Part shown: one piece after another, positions 34,206 to 43,424 of the stretch
Numbering within the stretch: the stretch's first letter is position 1
Layout: every line of letters starts with the position of its first letter
From: Sphingomonas sp. Leaf412
GTDB lineage: Bacteria; Pseudomonadota; Alphaproteobacteria; Sphingomonadales; Sphingomonadaceae
Reading direction: 5' to 3'
DNA: 64,000 bases
Assembly: GCF_001425405.1 (NCBI RefSeq)
Contig: NZ_LMQP01000003.1
Location: forward strand, 492,264 to 556,263
Notes under the pieces: generated by a model
What the model saw: the letters and a program-made list of their open reading frames with translations, nothing else
Database searches by the model: none
Told to the model about the DNA's origin: nothing
Position numbers and translations under genes: made by a program

Positions 34206-35777
34206 ATGGTTTCGGACATGGACGACGAACGCGCGACGGTACGGATCGTGCCGGGCGCGACAGACGATGTGGCGGAGGCGGTGGCGCTGGCCGGGTGGCG
34301 CATCGCGGACGACGCGCGCATGCTGCTGGTCGATGCGCGCACGGGCACGGCGGCGGTGGCGGCGGAGGATGCCCGCGCACAGGCGCGCGGCGCGGCGCTG
34401 GTGGCGCTGGTGACCGATCCGGCGGCGGCGGACCGCGTGTACGATGCGGGCGCGACGCATGTCGCGATCGGGCTCGAGACGTTGGGCGTGACGCTGCGGT
34501 TCGCCGCGCGCCACGTCCGGCGCGTGCGCGGCGACGGGCGGCGCGCGGACGAACTGGCGGCGGAGGAGGATGCCGCGGCCTTCGCGGCGGCGCATCCCGA
34601 CGCGGGCGTGACCGCGATGATCGCGTCGCTGACCAGTTTCGAGATCGTCAACACCGCCTTCGGCCGCGCCACCGGCGACGCGCTGGTGCAGGCGGCGCAG
34701 GTCCGGCTGGCGCAGGCGCTGGCCGCGCATGCCGCGATCGTCACGCGCGACGGATCGACCTTCACGATCGTGCTGGCGGGCGAATCGGACAGCGCGCTGG
34801 CGGCGGTCGAGCGCGCGCTGGCGACTCCCTTCGCGGTGATGGGGGAGACGATCCAGGTCGGGGCGCGGATCGGCGTGGCGCGCGCGGGCAGCGAGGAGGC
34901 GCCCGCGGAGCTGCTGCGCCGTGCCGCGGAGGCGCTGGCGAACGCGCGCGGGGGGGAGGGGGCGACGACGCAGGTCGCGCCCGACCATGACGGCGCGGCG
35001 CTCAGCGCGCTGGCCGCGGACCTGCACCGCGCGATGGACCGCGGCGAGATCGAGGTGCTGTTCCAGCCGCAGGTCGCGCTGGCGACCGGGCGGATCGCGG
35101 GGGTGGAGGCGCTGGCGCGGTGGCAGCATCCGCGGCTGGGGATGCTGGGCGCGGCCAGCCTGCTGGCGGCGGCGGACCGCGCGGGGCTGGGCATCGCGCT
35201 GTCGGACCATCTGCAATCGCTCGCGCTGGCGCGCGTAGCGGCGTGGCCCGCGACGCTGGCGTCGCTGCGCGTCGCGGTGAACGTCACCGCGGCCGATGTT
35301 GCGCGCGCGGATTTCGCGGAGCGGTTCCTCGCCCGCGTCGCCGCAAGCGGGGTGGCGCCCGCGCGCGTGACGGCGGAGATCACCGAAGGCGGCCTGATCG
35401 ACGATCTCGACGCGGTCGCGCCCGCGTTGCAGGCGGTGCGCGCCGCCGGGTGCCGGATCGCGATCGACGATTTCGGGACCGGCTATTCCAGCCTCGCCTA
35501 TCTCGCCACGCTGCCGCTCGATTACCTGAAGATCGATCGCGCGCTGACGCAGGATATCGTCGGCGAACGCCGCCGCCGTGCGGTGGTCGAAGGCGTCATC
35601 GCCATCGCCGCGGCGCTGTCGCTGGAGACGATCGCGGAGGGCGTGGAGACCGAGGCGCAACGCGCGCTGCTCGCGGCGAAGGGGTGCACCTATTACCAGG
35701 GGTTCCTGTGCGCGGAGCCGCTGGACGATGCGGCGCTGGCGGGGTTGGTCGCCGAGACGTCATTGCGAGGAGCGTAG
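34206..35777 (+). CDS. EAL-domain c-di-GMP phosphodiesterase with degenerate GGDEF
   Basis: Predicted cytosolic enzyme hydrolysing cyclic di-GMP, 523 residues. The N-terminal ~100 residues look like a receiver-type fold without phospho-acceptor motifs. A GGDEF-like domain (about 125-265) has RDGSTF where GG(D/E)EF should be, so it is unlikely to make c-di-GMP. The EAL domain (about 280-520) retains the key residues: EALARW, NVTAAD, EITEGG, IDDFGTGYSSL, LKIDR, EGVETEAQ and YYQGF. ATG 34206 (or GTG 34203) starts it. The last five residues and the stop codon come from a family D repeat. Confidence 0.9.
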   Translation: MVSDMDDERATVRIVPGATDDVAEAVALAGWRIADDARMLLVDARTGTAAVAAEDARAQARGAALVALVTDPAAADRVYDAGATHVAIGLETLGVTLRFAARHVRRVRGDGRRADELAAEEDAAAFAAAHPDAGVTAMIASLTSFEIVNTAFGRATGDALVQAAQVRLAQALAAHAAIVTRDGSTFTIVLAGESDSALAAVERALATPFAVMGETIQVGARIGVARAGSEEAPAELLRRAAEALANARGGEGATTQVAPDHDGAALSALAADLHRAMDRGEIEVLFQPQVALATGRIAGVEALARWQHPRLGMLGAASLLAAADRAGLGIALSDHLQSLALARVAAWPATLASLRVAVNVTAADVARADFAERFLARVAASGVAPARVTAEITEGGLIDDLDAVAPALQAVRAAGCRIAIDDFGTGYSSLAYLATLPLDYLKIDRALTQDIVGERRRRAVVEGVIAIAAALSLETIAEGVETEAQRALLAAKGCTYYQGFLCAEPLDDAALAGLVAETSLRGA

Positions 35778-35794
35778 CGACGCGGCAATCCAGG
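35759..35794. repeat. Palindromic repeat, family D half-element overlapping the EAL stop codon
   Basis: GTCATTGCGAGGAGCGTAGC followed by GACGCGGCAATCCAG matches the left half of the family D element at 1312-1387. It provides the TAG of the EAL gene (35775-35777). Confidence 0.75.
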
Positions 35795-35825
35795 GCCGAT
35801 CGACATGCAATTTTACGGTGAAAGA

Positions 35826-36052
35826 TGTTCGCGCGAAGCCGCAAAGACGCGAAGTGAGGCAAGAGATTGGTTCGCGCGGAGGCGCGGAAGGCGCGGCGAG
35901 TAAAGTGTAACGCAAACCGGCACTCCCTTTATCGAAGCAGCGACGTCGGATCGGCCGGTAATCGGCCCCTGGATCAGCCCGGTGCGCGACACCTCCGCGT
36001 CCTCCGCGCCTCCGCGTGAACCCGAACTTCCTTGCGGCTTCGCGGTTTCGCG
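35826..36052. repeat. Nested inverted repeat, family E
   Basis: The outer arms share GCGAAGCCGCAA (35826-35860 against 36022-36052). The inner arms share GGTTCxCGCGGAGGCGCGGA (about 35869-35898 against 35991-36020). The inner pair is the same family as the 30-bp arms at 18807/18936. Together with the other repeats it fills the 480-nt gene-free stretch 35778-36257. Confidence 0.75.
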
Positions 36053-36090
36053 GGAGCGTCTCACTCTGTCCCAGGTCGTTGAATGGCGCC

Positions 36091-36149
36091 ATTGTGCTCC
36101 CGCGAAGGCGGGAGCCCAGACTGGGTCCCCGCCTTCGCGGGGACACAAT
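36091..36149. repeat. Palindromic repeat, family A, reversed orientation
   Basis: ATTGTGCTCCCGC-GAAG-GCGGGAGC then GTCCCCGC-CTTC-GCGGGGACACAAT: a near-perfect mirror of the unit at 13646-13705. Confidence 0.85.
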
Positions 36150-36189
36150 GACACCGCAGGTCAGGTACGTCGGTCCTCCGCCTGCATCC

Positions 36190-36230
36190 CGTCACCCCCG
36201 ACCTGATCCGGGGTCCATCGTGCCGTGAAC
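36190..36230. repeat. Palindromic repeat, family C half-element
   Basis: GTCACCCCCGACCTGATCCG-GGGTCCATCGTGCCG corresponds to the right half of family C in reverse orientation. It ends about 28 nt before the stop codon of the spermidine-synthase-like gene. Confidence 0.65.
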
Positions 36231-36257
36231 CAGACTGTTGTCGCAAGAAGCGCCCGC

Positions 36258-36929
36258 TTACCCCGCGCGCGCGAACCAGATCACGTGCGTCGGCCCCTTG
36301 CCGTTCTCCCGCGCGCGCACCTTCACCTCGTCCACCGCGAAGCCGCCCTGCGCCAGCCGCCGCGCGAAGGCGGGGTCGGGCGCGGCGGACCAGACCGCCA
36401 GCACGCCGCCGGGGCGCAAGGCCATTCGCGCCTGCGTCAGCCCCCGCGCGGTATAGATGCCGTCGTTGGCGGGGCGGGTCAGGCCGTCGGGGCCGTTGTC
36501 GACGTCCAGCAGGATCGCATCGTACGTGCCCGCACCGGCACGGATCGTCGCGCCGACGTCACACATCTCCAGCGTGACGCGCGGGTCGTCCAGGCAGCCG
36601 TCGGTCAACGCCGCCATCGGCCCGCGCGCCCATTCGACGATGCCGGGCACCAGCTCCGCTACCGTCACCCGCGCCTGCGGGCCGAGTCGCGCCAGCAGCG
36701 CGCGCAGCGTGAAGCCCATGCCGTAGCCGCCGACCAGCACGTGCGGCGCGGGCCGGTCCGCGATCCGGTCCAGCGTCATCGTGCCCAGCGCGATTTCCGA
36801 GCCGCGTGCGCGCGTGCTCATCAATTCGTTGCGGTCGAGCACGATCATGAAATCGTCGCCGCGCCGGAACAGCCGCAGCGGCGGGCCGCCGGGCACCTCG
36901 GCCACACCGACCAGCTCGCGCGGGATCAC
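36258..36929 (-). CDS. Spermidine synthase-like / class I methyltransferase-fold protein
   Basis: 223-residue protein of the spermine/spermidine synthase family. A Rossmann-like glycine loop (VLVGGYGMGFTLRALL), acidic strand end VTVAELVPGIVEWAR, DPRVTLEMCDV and the DAILLDVDNGPDGLT strand are visible. It lacks the N-terminal beta domain of true spermidine synthases, so the product is uncertain; polyamine transfer or methyl transfer are both possible. The GTG start overlaps the upstream gene's stop by 4 nt, showing coupling. Confidence 0.82.
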   Translation of the reverse strand: MIPRELVGVAEVPGGPPLRLFRRGDDFMIVLDRNELMSTRARGSEIALGTMTLDRIADRPAPHVLVGGYGMGFTLRALLARLGPQARVTVAELVPGIVEWARGPMAALTDGCLDDPRVTLEMCDVGATIRAGAGTYDAILLDVDNGPDGLTRPANDGIYTARGLTQARMALRPGGVLAVWSAAPDPAFARRLAQGGFAVDEVKVRARENGKGPTHVIWFARAG

Positions 36930-37309
36930 TTCTTCTGGCGCGCCTTGCGTGCGGCGTAGCGGGCGTCGCGCGCCTCCTTCATCTCCGCCGCGGTGGGCAG
37001 GGACGGGGGACGCTTGGCCGCGGCGGCGGCTTCGGCGGCGGCCTGCTTCTCGGCCTCCTCCGCCTCGGCGGCGGCGGCGGCGGCGGCGCGCGCCTCCTCC
37101 TTCGCGGCCTTCTCGGCCTCGATCGCGGCGCGGCGCGCCTCGCGCTTCTCCGCCTCCGCGGCCGCGCGCGCCTCGTTCGCGGCGGCACGCGCGGCGACGA
37201 CCTCGGGATCGGGCGCGGGCTTGTTCTTCAGCTTCTCCAGCGCCTTCGCCTTGGCATCGCGGGCAGCGGCGGCGCGGTCGTTGAAATCGGGGAGCTTGAA
37301 ACCAGCCAT
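36926..37309 (-). CDS. DUF6481-type small charged helical protein
   Basis: 127-residue protein made almost entirely of Ala, Glu, Lys and Arg, predicted as one long charged helix/coiled coil after MAGFKLPDFNDRAAAARDAK. The opening matches proteins annotated DUF6481 in sphingomonads (recalled, not searched). The function is unknown. The ATG at 37309 is preceded by tRNA-Lys 82 nt upstream; the open frame upstream is not coding. It is coupled to the methyltransferase-fold gene downstream. Confidence 0.8.
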   Translation of the reverse strand: MAGFKLPDFNDRAAAARDAKAKALEKLKNKPAPDPEVVAARAAANEARAAAEAEKREARRAAIEAEKAAKEEARAAAAAAAEAEEAEKQAAAEAAAAAKRPPSLPTAAEMKEARDARYAARKARQKK

Positions 37310-37356
37310 GAAGATGTCGTGTCCTTTGGGATCGGGAGAAGGGCTATATAGCACAA

Positions 37357-37380
37357 CGGCCCCGCATCGCTGCGGAGCCG
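37357..37380 (-). terminator. Stem-loop between tRNA-Lys and the DUF6481 gene
   Basis: On the minus strand CGGCTCCGCA-GCGA-TGCGGGGCCG forms a 10-bp stem (one G-U pair) with a GNRA-type tetraloop, 11 nt after the tRNA CCA end. The following TTGTGC is a weak U tract. Probably trims or terminates the tRNA transcript. Confidence 0.45.
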
Positions 37381-37391
37381 TCGGAAAAATA

Positions 37392-37467
<76 letters not shown>

Positions 37468-37566
37468 GTACGATGCGCGGTGGATGCCGCCTTGGAAAGG
37501 GCGACCCGCGATCGGGAAGCGCGCCGTTAGCAACCGGTGCCGGGCAATGCAAACGCCTTTTTCGTT

Positions 37567-38673
37567 TTACCAGCGCGCGGTGCGGCGGTTCGCCCGGTCG
37601 ATCGCCATCAGCAGGCCGAGCGAGATGAGCACCGTCATCTGCGCCGACCCCCCGAAACTGACCAGCGGCAACGGGATGCCGACGACGGGGGCGAGGCCCA
37701 TCACCATCGCCAGGTTGATCGCGACATAATAGAAGATCGTCGCCGCCAGCCCCGCCGCCGCCAGCTTCGCGAACCGCGTCTGCGCGCGCACGCCGACGTT
37801 CACGCCCCAGCGGATGACCAGCAGGAAGGCGGCGATGACGAAGATCCCGCCCAGCAGCCCCCATTCCTCCGCCATCGTGGCGAAGACGAAATCGGTATGC
37901 CCCTCCGGCAGGTAATCGAGGTGCGATTGCGTGCCGTTCAGGAAGCCCTTGCCCCACAAGCCGCCCGATCCGATCGCGATCTTCGACTGGCTGATGTGAT
38001 AGCCGGTGCCCAGCGGATCGCTTTCGGGATCGAGGAAGATCAGCACGCGGTTGCGCTGGTAATCGTGCAGCACGAACATGAACGCCAGCGGCGCCGCGAC
38101 CGCGACCGCCAGCGCGCCGCCGACGAACAGGCGCAACGGTACGCCCGCCAGGAACATCACCGTCCCCCCGCCGGCGCAGATCATGAGCGCGGTGCCGAGG
38201 TCGGGCTGGAGCATCACCAGCACCGCGGGCAGGCCGATCAGCACCGCGGCGGGCCAGATCGCCTGGAACCGCCGCGTCTCCGCCGCAGGCAGCATTTCGT
38301 AGAATCGCGCGGTGGCCAGCACGATCGCCAGCTTCATCAGTTCGGACGGCTGCAACCGGATGAAGCCCAGGTCCAACCACCGTTGACTCCCCCCGCGTAC
38401 CGCGCCGAGGAATTCGACCAGCACCAGCGCGATCAGCAGCGCGCCATAGGCGGGAAAGGCGGCTTGCCGGAACCAGTCCAGCGGCACGCGCGACAGCACC
38501 AGCGCCCCGCACAGGAACACGCCGAAGCGGATGCCCTGCGGCAACGCCCACGGCCGCAGGCTGGCATTGGCGGCCGAATACAGGACCACCAGCCCGAAAC
38601 AGCCGATCGCCGCGACCAGCAGCAGCATGCGCCACGGCAGCCCGGCGACCGCATCGGGCAGGGCGGGGCGCAT
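37567..38673 (-). CDS. rodA: Rod-shape peptidoglycan glycosyltransferase RodA
   Basis: SEDS-family inner-membrane polymerase that extends lateral-wall glycan with PBP2; 368 residues, about ten helices. Conserved segments are GSQRWLDLGFIRLQPSELMK (the catalytic-site loop), PDLGTALM, GSGGLWGKGFLNGTQ, LPEGHTDFVFATMAEEWG and PVVGIPLPLVSFGGS. The ATG at 38673 shares one base with the mrdA stop (TGATG). Last gene of the mre operon. Confidence 0.96.
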   Translation of the reverse strand: MRPALPDAVAGLPWRMLLLVAAIGCFGLVVLYSAANASLRPWALPQGIRFGVFLCGALVLSRVPLDWFRQAAFPAYGALLIALVLVEFLGAVRGGSQRWLDLGFIRLQPSELMKLAIVLATARFYEMLPAAETRRFQAIWPAAVLIGLPAVLVMLQPDLGTALMICAGGGTVMFLAGVPLRLFVGGALAVAVAAPLAFMFVLHDYQRNRVLIFLDPESDPLGTGYHISQSKIAIGSGGLWGKGFLNGTQSHLDYLPEGHTDFVFATMAEEWGLLGGIFVIAAFLLVIRWGVNVGVRAQTRFAKLAAAGLAATIFYYVAINLAMVMGLAPVVGIPLPLVSFGGSAQMTVLISLGLLMAIDRANRRTARW

Positions 38674-40802
38674 CAGCGCGTGCCCTCGTCGGACAGCGGG
38701 GTGTTGCGGCGCTCCGCCTCGGTTTCCGGTTCGGGGGAGCCGATGCGCGCGGGACCGTCGCCGTTCTGGATGTCGCGCACGATCGCCTCGGTGCTGGCGT
38801 TGGAGGCGTCGGTGGCGGCGTCGACCGCGTTGGAGACGCTGGGCGCGGGGACGTCGTCCGCGGTCGCGGCGGCGCCCGGCGGCGGCGCCGACTGCATCGC
38901 GCGATACGCCGCCTCCTGCGCCGCCATGCGCGTGCGGATGTCGCCGCCCCATGTCGGCTCGACCTCCGCCAGGCTCTTCAGCGCGCGTTCGCGGTCGAAC
39001 AGATACGTCATGATGTCGCGCCCGATCAGCGGGGTATCGAGGTTGCGGATCGTATGGCCGTTATGTTCCAGCACGATCGCCGCGGCGTAGCGCGGGTTGT
39101 CGTAGGGCGCGAAGCAGACGAACAGGGCGTGGTCGCGCAGCTTGAACGGCAATTGTCCGTTCGACAGCACGCCCGATCGCCGCTCCGCCATCGTGATCCG
39201 CCGGACCTGCGCCGTGCCCGTCTTCGCGGCCAGGCCGACGCCCGGGACCTGCAAGCGCGCCGCGCCGCCGGTGCCGCCGCCGTTGACGACACCGAACATC
39301 GCCTCGCGGATGATGCGGAAATGCTCCGGATCGATCCCGATCGGCTTCGCCGCCGGCTTGCGTGGATCGCGCAGCAACGTCGGGATCGTGTCCATCCCCG
39401 ATGCGATCCGCGTCGCCATCACCGCCAGCTGAAGCGGGTTGGCGAGGACATAGCCCTGGCCGATCGACGCGTTCAGCGAATCGGCGACCTTCCAGTCGGT
39501 CCGGTATTTCCGCAGCTTCCACGCGCTGTCGGGCACGGTGCCGTAGCGCTGCGTCGTCAAGGGCAGGTCGAATTTCTGCCCCAGCCCCAGCATCCGCGCG
39601 ACCGGCGCGACGCGGTCGTAGCCCAGCCGCCGGATCATTTCGTAGAAATAGATGTCGCAGGACTGCTCGATCGCCTGCTTCATGTTCAGCGGCCCGTGGC
39701 CGCGGCGCTTGTGGCAATGGAACACGCCGCTGCCCACGCGCAGCGCGCCGGAGCAGAAGATCCGCTCCTCCGGCTTCACCCCCGCCGCCAGCAGCGCCAG
39801 GCCGTTCATCGGCTTCACGGTGGAGCCGGGCGGGTACAGCCCCTGCGTCACCTTGTTCATCAGCGGAACGTGGTCGTCCTGCGACAGCATGTTCCATTCT
39901 AGGTGGCTGATCCCGTCGGAAAAGCTGTTCGGGTCGTAGGCGGGCATGCTGACCATCGCCAGCATCTCGCCCGACGCGACGTCGAACACGACCGCGGAGC
40001 CGGAATTGGTGCCCAGCCGGCGCGCGGCATATTCCTGCAATCCCGCATCGATCGTCAGCTGCACCGTCTTTCCCGGTACGTCGATGCGGGTGGCCAGTTC
40101 CTTCACCAGCTTCCCGCGCGCGGTCACCTCGATCCGCTTCGCGCCCGCCTTGCCGCGCAGGACGGGTTCCAGCGTCTTTTCCAGCCCGTCCTTGCCCAGC
40201 TTGAACCCCGGCGTGACCAGCAGCGGGTCGCGCGTCTCGCGGAACTGTTCCGCGGTGGCGCCGCCGACATAGCCGGTCAGGTGCGCCACCGCCGCGCCCG
40301 CGGGATACAGGCGCGCGAAGCCGCGCGTGGGGGCGACGCCGGGCAGCTCGGGCTGGCGCACCTGCACGGCGGCGAAGCGTTCCCAGTCGATATTGTCCGC
40401 GATCTCCACCGGCTGGAACCCGGCGGCCTTCTTCAAATCCTCCTCGATCCGCAGCATGTCCTCCGGCGTCAGGCGCAGCAGGCGGCGCAGCGCCTCCAGC
40501 GTACGGTCGCGATCGCGCAGCCGGTCGGGGATCACGTCGACGCGGAAATCGGTGCGGTTGCTGGCGATCGGCGCGCCGTGGCGGTCGATGATCCACCCGC
40601 GGCGCGGCAGGATGGCGGTCTGGCTGACGCGATTGCTCTCGCTCAACATGCTGTAGCGTTCGTTCTGCGCGATCGCGATCCAGCCCATCCGCCCGATCAG
40701 GACGCCGCCCACGCCCAGTTGCGCCGCGCCGAGCAGCCACGCGCGGCGCGAGAAGGTGATCGCCTGCGCCGCCTCTGTCATGATGCGGGGCGCGCGCCGC
40801 AT
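38673..40802 (-). CDS. mrdA: Penicillin-binding protein 2 (elongation transpeptidase)
   Basis: Class B PBP cross-linking lateral-wall peptidoglycan, 709 residues. One N-terminal membrane helix (about 16-36) precedes the dimerisation domain (ILPRRGWIIDRHGAPIASNR) and the transpeptidase domain with YPPGSTVKPM (active-site SxxK), QSCDIYFYE (SxD) and AKTGTAQ (KTG). The C-terminal ~90 residues form an Ala/Pro/Glu-rich tail of low complexity, beyond the usual PBP2 end. The ATG overlaps the mreD stop by one base (TGATG). Confidence 0.96.
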   Translation of the reverse strand: MRRAPRIMTEAAQAITFSRRAWLLGAAQLGVGGVLIGRMGWIAIAQNERYSMLSESNRVSQTAILPRRGWIIDRHGAPIASNRTDFRVDVIPDRLRDRDRTLEALRRLLRLTPEDMLRIEEDLKKAAGFQPVEIADNIDWERFAAVQVRQPELPGVAPTRGFARLYPAGAAVAHLTGYVGGATAEQFRETRDPLLVTPGFKLGKDGLEKTLEPVLRGKAGAKRIEVTARGKLVKELATRIDVPGKTVQLTIDAGLQEYAARRLGTNSGSAVVFDVASGEMLAMVSMPAYDPNSFSDGISHLEWNMLSQDDHVPLMNKVTQGLYPPGSTVKPMNGLALLAAGVKPEERIFCSGALRVGSGVFHCHKRRGHGPLNMKQAIEQSCDIYFYEMIRRLGYDRVAPVARMLGLGQKFDLPLTTQRYGTVPDSAWKLRKYRTDWKVADSLNASIGQGYVLANPLQLAVMATRIASGMDTIPTLLRDPRKPAAKPIGIDPEHFRIIREAMFGVVNGGGTGGAARLQVPGVGLAAKTGTAQVRRITMAERRSGVLSNGQLPFKLRDHALFVCFAPYDNPRYAAAIVLEHNGHTIRNLDTPLIGRDIMTYLFDRERALKSLAEVEPTWGGDIRTRMAAQEAAYRAMQSAPPPGAAATADDVPAPSVSNAVDAATDASNASTEAIVRDIQNGDGPARIGSPEPETEAERRNTPLSDEGTR

Positions 40803-41311
40803 CAGCCGACGCGCCTCAGGTCGACCCACGCGACGAATCGCGCGACCAGGGGGAAGACGAACACCGCGATCACGACCTGGAACGCCAGCGCGATGTCGAC
40901 ATGCGCGGTGATCGGCGTCGCGACGATCCGCCCGCCCGCCAGCACGAGCGCGATCGCCACCGTCGCGATGGCCCATGTCGTCCAGAAGTCGCGCACGCCC
41001 GATCGTGCCTCCAGCGCGTCGACGAGGAAATAGGCAAGCGGCCACAGCAACGTCGCGCTGCCCAGCGGCTGGCCCGACACCAAATCGTCGAAGAAGCCCA
41101 GCAACGCGGGCGCCCACAGCCGCAGTGCCAGCGGCGCCAGCAGACGCCACGCCAGCAGCATCAGCAGCCCCATCGGCGGCAGCAGCGGCAATGTCGCGCC
41201 CAGCGGCAGGATCGTCACCAGCGAGCCGGCCATCACGCTGGTCCACGGCAGCAGGCGCGCGCGATTGCCCGCCATCGGTTCCGCAAACGGGGAGCGCGGC
41301 GGCAGCGTCAC
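40802..41311 (-). CDS. mreD: Rod shape-determining protein MreD
   Basis: Small inner-membrane protein of 169 residues with about five helices, part of the elongasome with MreB and MreC. The LLAPLALRLWAPALLGFFDDLVSG segment and downstream SATLLWPLAYFLVDALEAR are MreD-like. GTG start overlapping the mreC stop by 4 nt (GTGA). Sequence conservation in the family is low, so position in the operon supports the call. Confidence 0.9.
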   Translation of the reverse strand: MTLPPRSPFAEPMAGNRARLLPWTSVMAGSLVTILPLGATLPLLPPMGLLMLLAWRLLAPLALRLWAPALLGFFDDLVSGQPLGSATLLWPLAYFLVDALEARSGVRDFWTTWAIATVAIALVLAGGRIVATPITAHVDIALAFQVVIAVFVFPLVARFVAWVDLRRVG

Positions 41312-42222
41312 GGCGCGCGTGTCGGGGCGGGGGCAGGGACAGGGGCGGGAGTCGGCGCCGCGGCGGGGGCGGGGGGCGGCGGCGCGAAATACTGCCGCGA
41401 CACCATCGCGACGTCGAGCGAGTCGGGGCGCGCGAACGGCCGCGCGGGCGCGCTGTCGGTGCCCGCCGCCAGTCCCTGCGCCACCGGCACGCCGGGCGTG
41501 TAGATGCCCCCGACCCCGGTCGTCACGTACACGTCGCCCGCACGGAACTTGCCGTCCGCGGTATCGATCGTGCGGATGTCGACCAGGCCGTCGCCGCGTC
41601 CCGCCGCCAGCGCCGCGCGCCCGTCGCGCAGGCGGCGGACGGGGACGACGCTTTCGGGGTCGGTCAGCAGCAGGACGCGCGCGGTACCGGGGCCCGCCTC
41701 CAGCACGCGGCCGATCAGCCCCTCCGGCCCGCGGACCGGCTGCCCTTCCTCCACGCCCTGCCAGCGACCGGCGTTCAAGAGGCCGTAGCGCCGCGTGCTC
41801 GACGACGACGTGCTGACGATGCGCGTCACCGCGACGACGGTCGCGTCGCGTTCGCGGAACGCGACCAGGCGACGCAGGCGCGCATTTTCCAGCATCGCCG
41901 CACGGCCCGCCATCAACGCGCCCGCGCTGCGCTGCACCCGCGCCCTGAGCCGTTCATTCTCGCCGTGCACGTCGATCCATCCGCCGATCGCCTGCGGCAC
42001 CGCCACGACGCCGCGCGCGACCCACGCCATCGCCGCGGAGACGGGCACGGTCACTTCCGCCACGCCCGATCGCACCGCGGCGAACCCCGTGGGATTGAAC
42101 AGCGACAGCGCCAGCAGCGCCGCCCCCACCAGCGCGCCGGCGATCCCCAGCACCCAGGTGACGAACAGCCCGTATTGCGCCCGTCGCGAAAAGCCGGGGC
42201 GCCGATCGCGCGACGGCGCCAT
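41308..42222 (-). CDS. mreC: Rod shape-determining protein MreC
   Basis: Bitopic inner-membrane scaffold that activates PBP2/RodA, 304 residues. A membrane helix (about 20-42), a coiled coil (HGENERLRARVQRSAGALMA region), and the periplasmic beta domain (VVAVTRIVSTSSSSTRRYGLLNAGR, GLIGRVLEAGPGTARVLLLTDP, YVTTGVGGIYTPGVPVAQ) are visible. It ends in a proline/alanine tail (PAPAAAPTPAPVP). ATG 42222; 26 nt after mreB. Confidence 0.94.
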   Translation of the reverse strand: MAPSRDRRPGFSRRAQYGLFVTWVLGIAGALVGAALLALSLFNPTGFAAVRSGVAEVTVPVSAAMAWVARGVVAVPQAIGGWIDVHGENERLRARVQRSAGALMAGRAAMLENARLRRLVAFRERDATVVAVTRIVSTSSSSTRRYGLLNAGRWQGVEEGQPVRGPEGLIGRVLEAGPGTARVLLLTDPESVVPVRRLRDGRAALAAGRGDGLVDIRTIDTADGKFRAGDVYVTTGVGGIYTPGVPVAQGLAAGTDSAPARPFARPDSLDVAMVSRQYFAPPPPAPAAAPTPAPVPAPAPTRAP

Positions 42223-42248
42223 TCCCGCCTCCCTGCCGCTCGTGTCGG

Positions 42249-43334
<1,086 letters not shown>

Positions 43335-43424
43335 TCATCCCGCACGGGCCGATGCCGTTAAAAGGCCTCGACCGAGTCTTCTTGAGGCTCGCGGGATGGG
43401 GTCGCTTGGGCTAGGGACCGCATC

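Noticed and set aside
13646-36149. CRISPR array or insertion sequences
   Set aside because: The repeats are scattered single palindromic units without regular spacers, and no cas or transposase gene is present.
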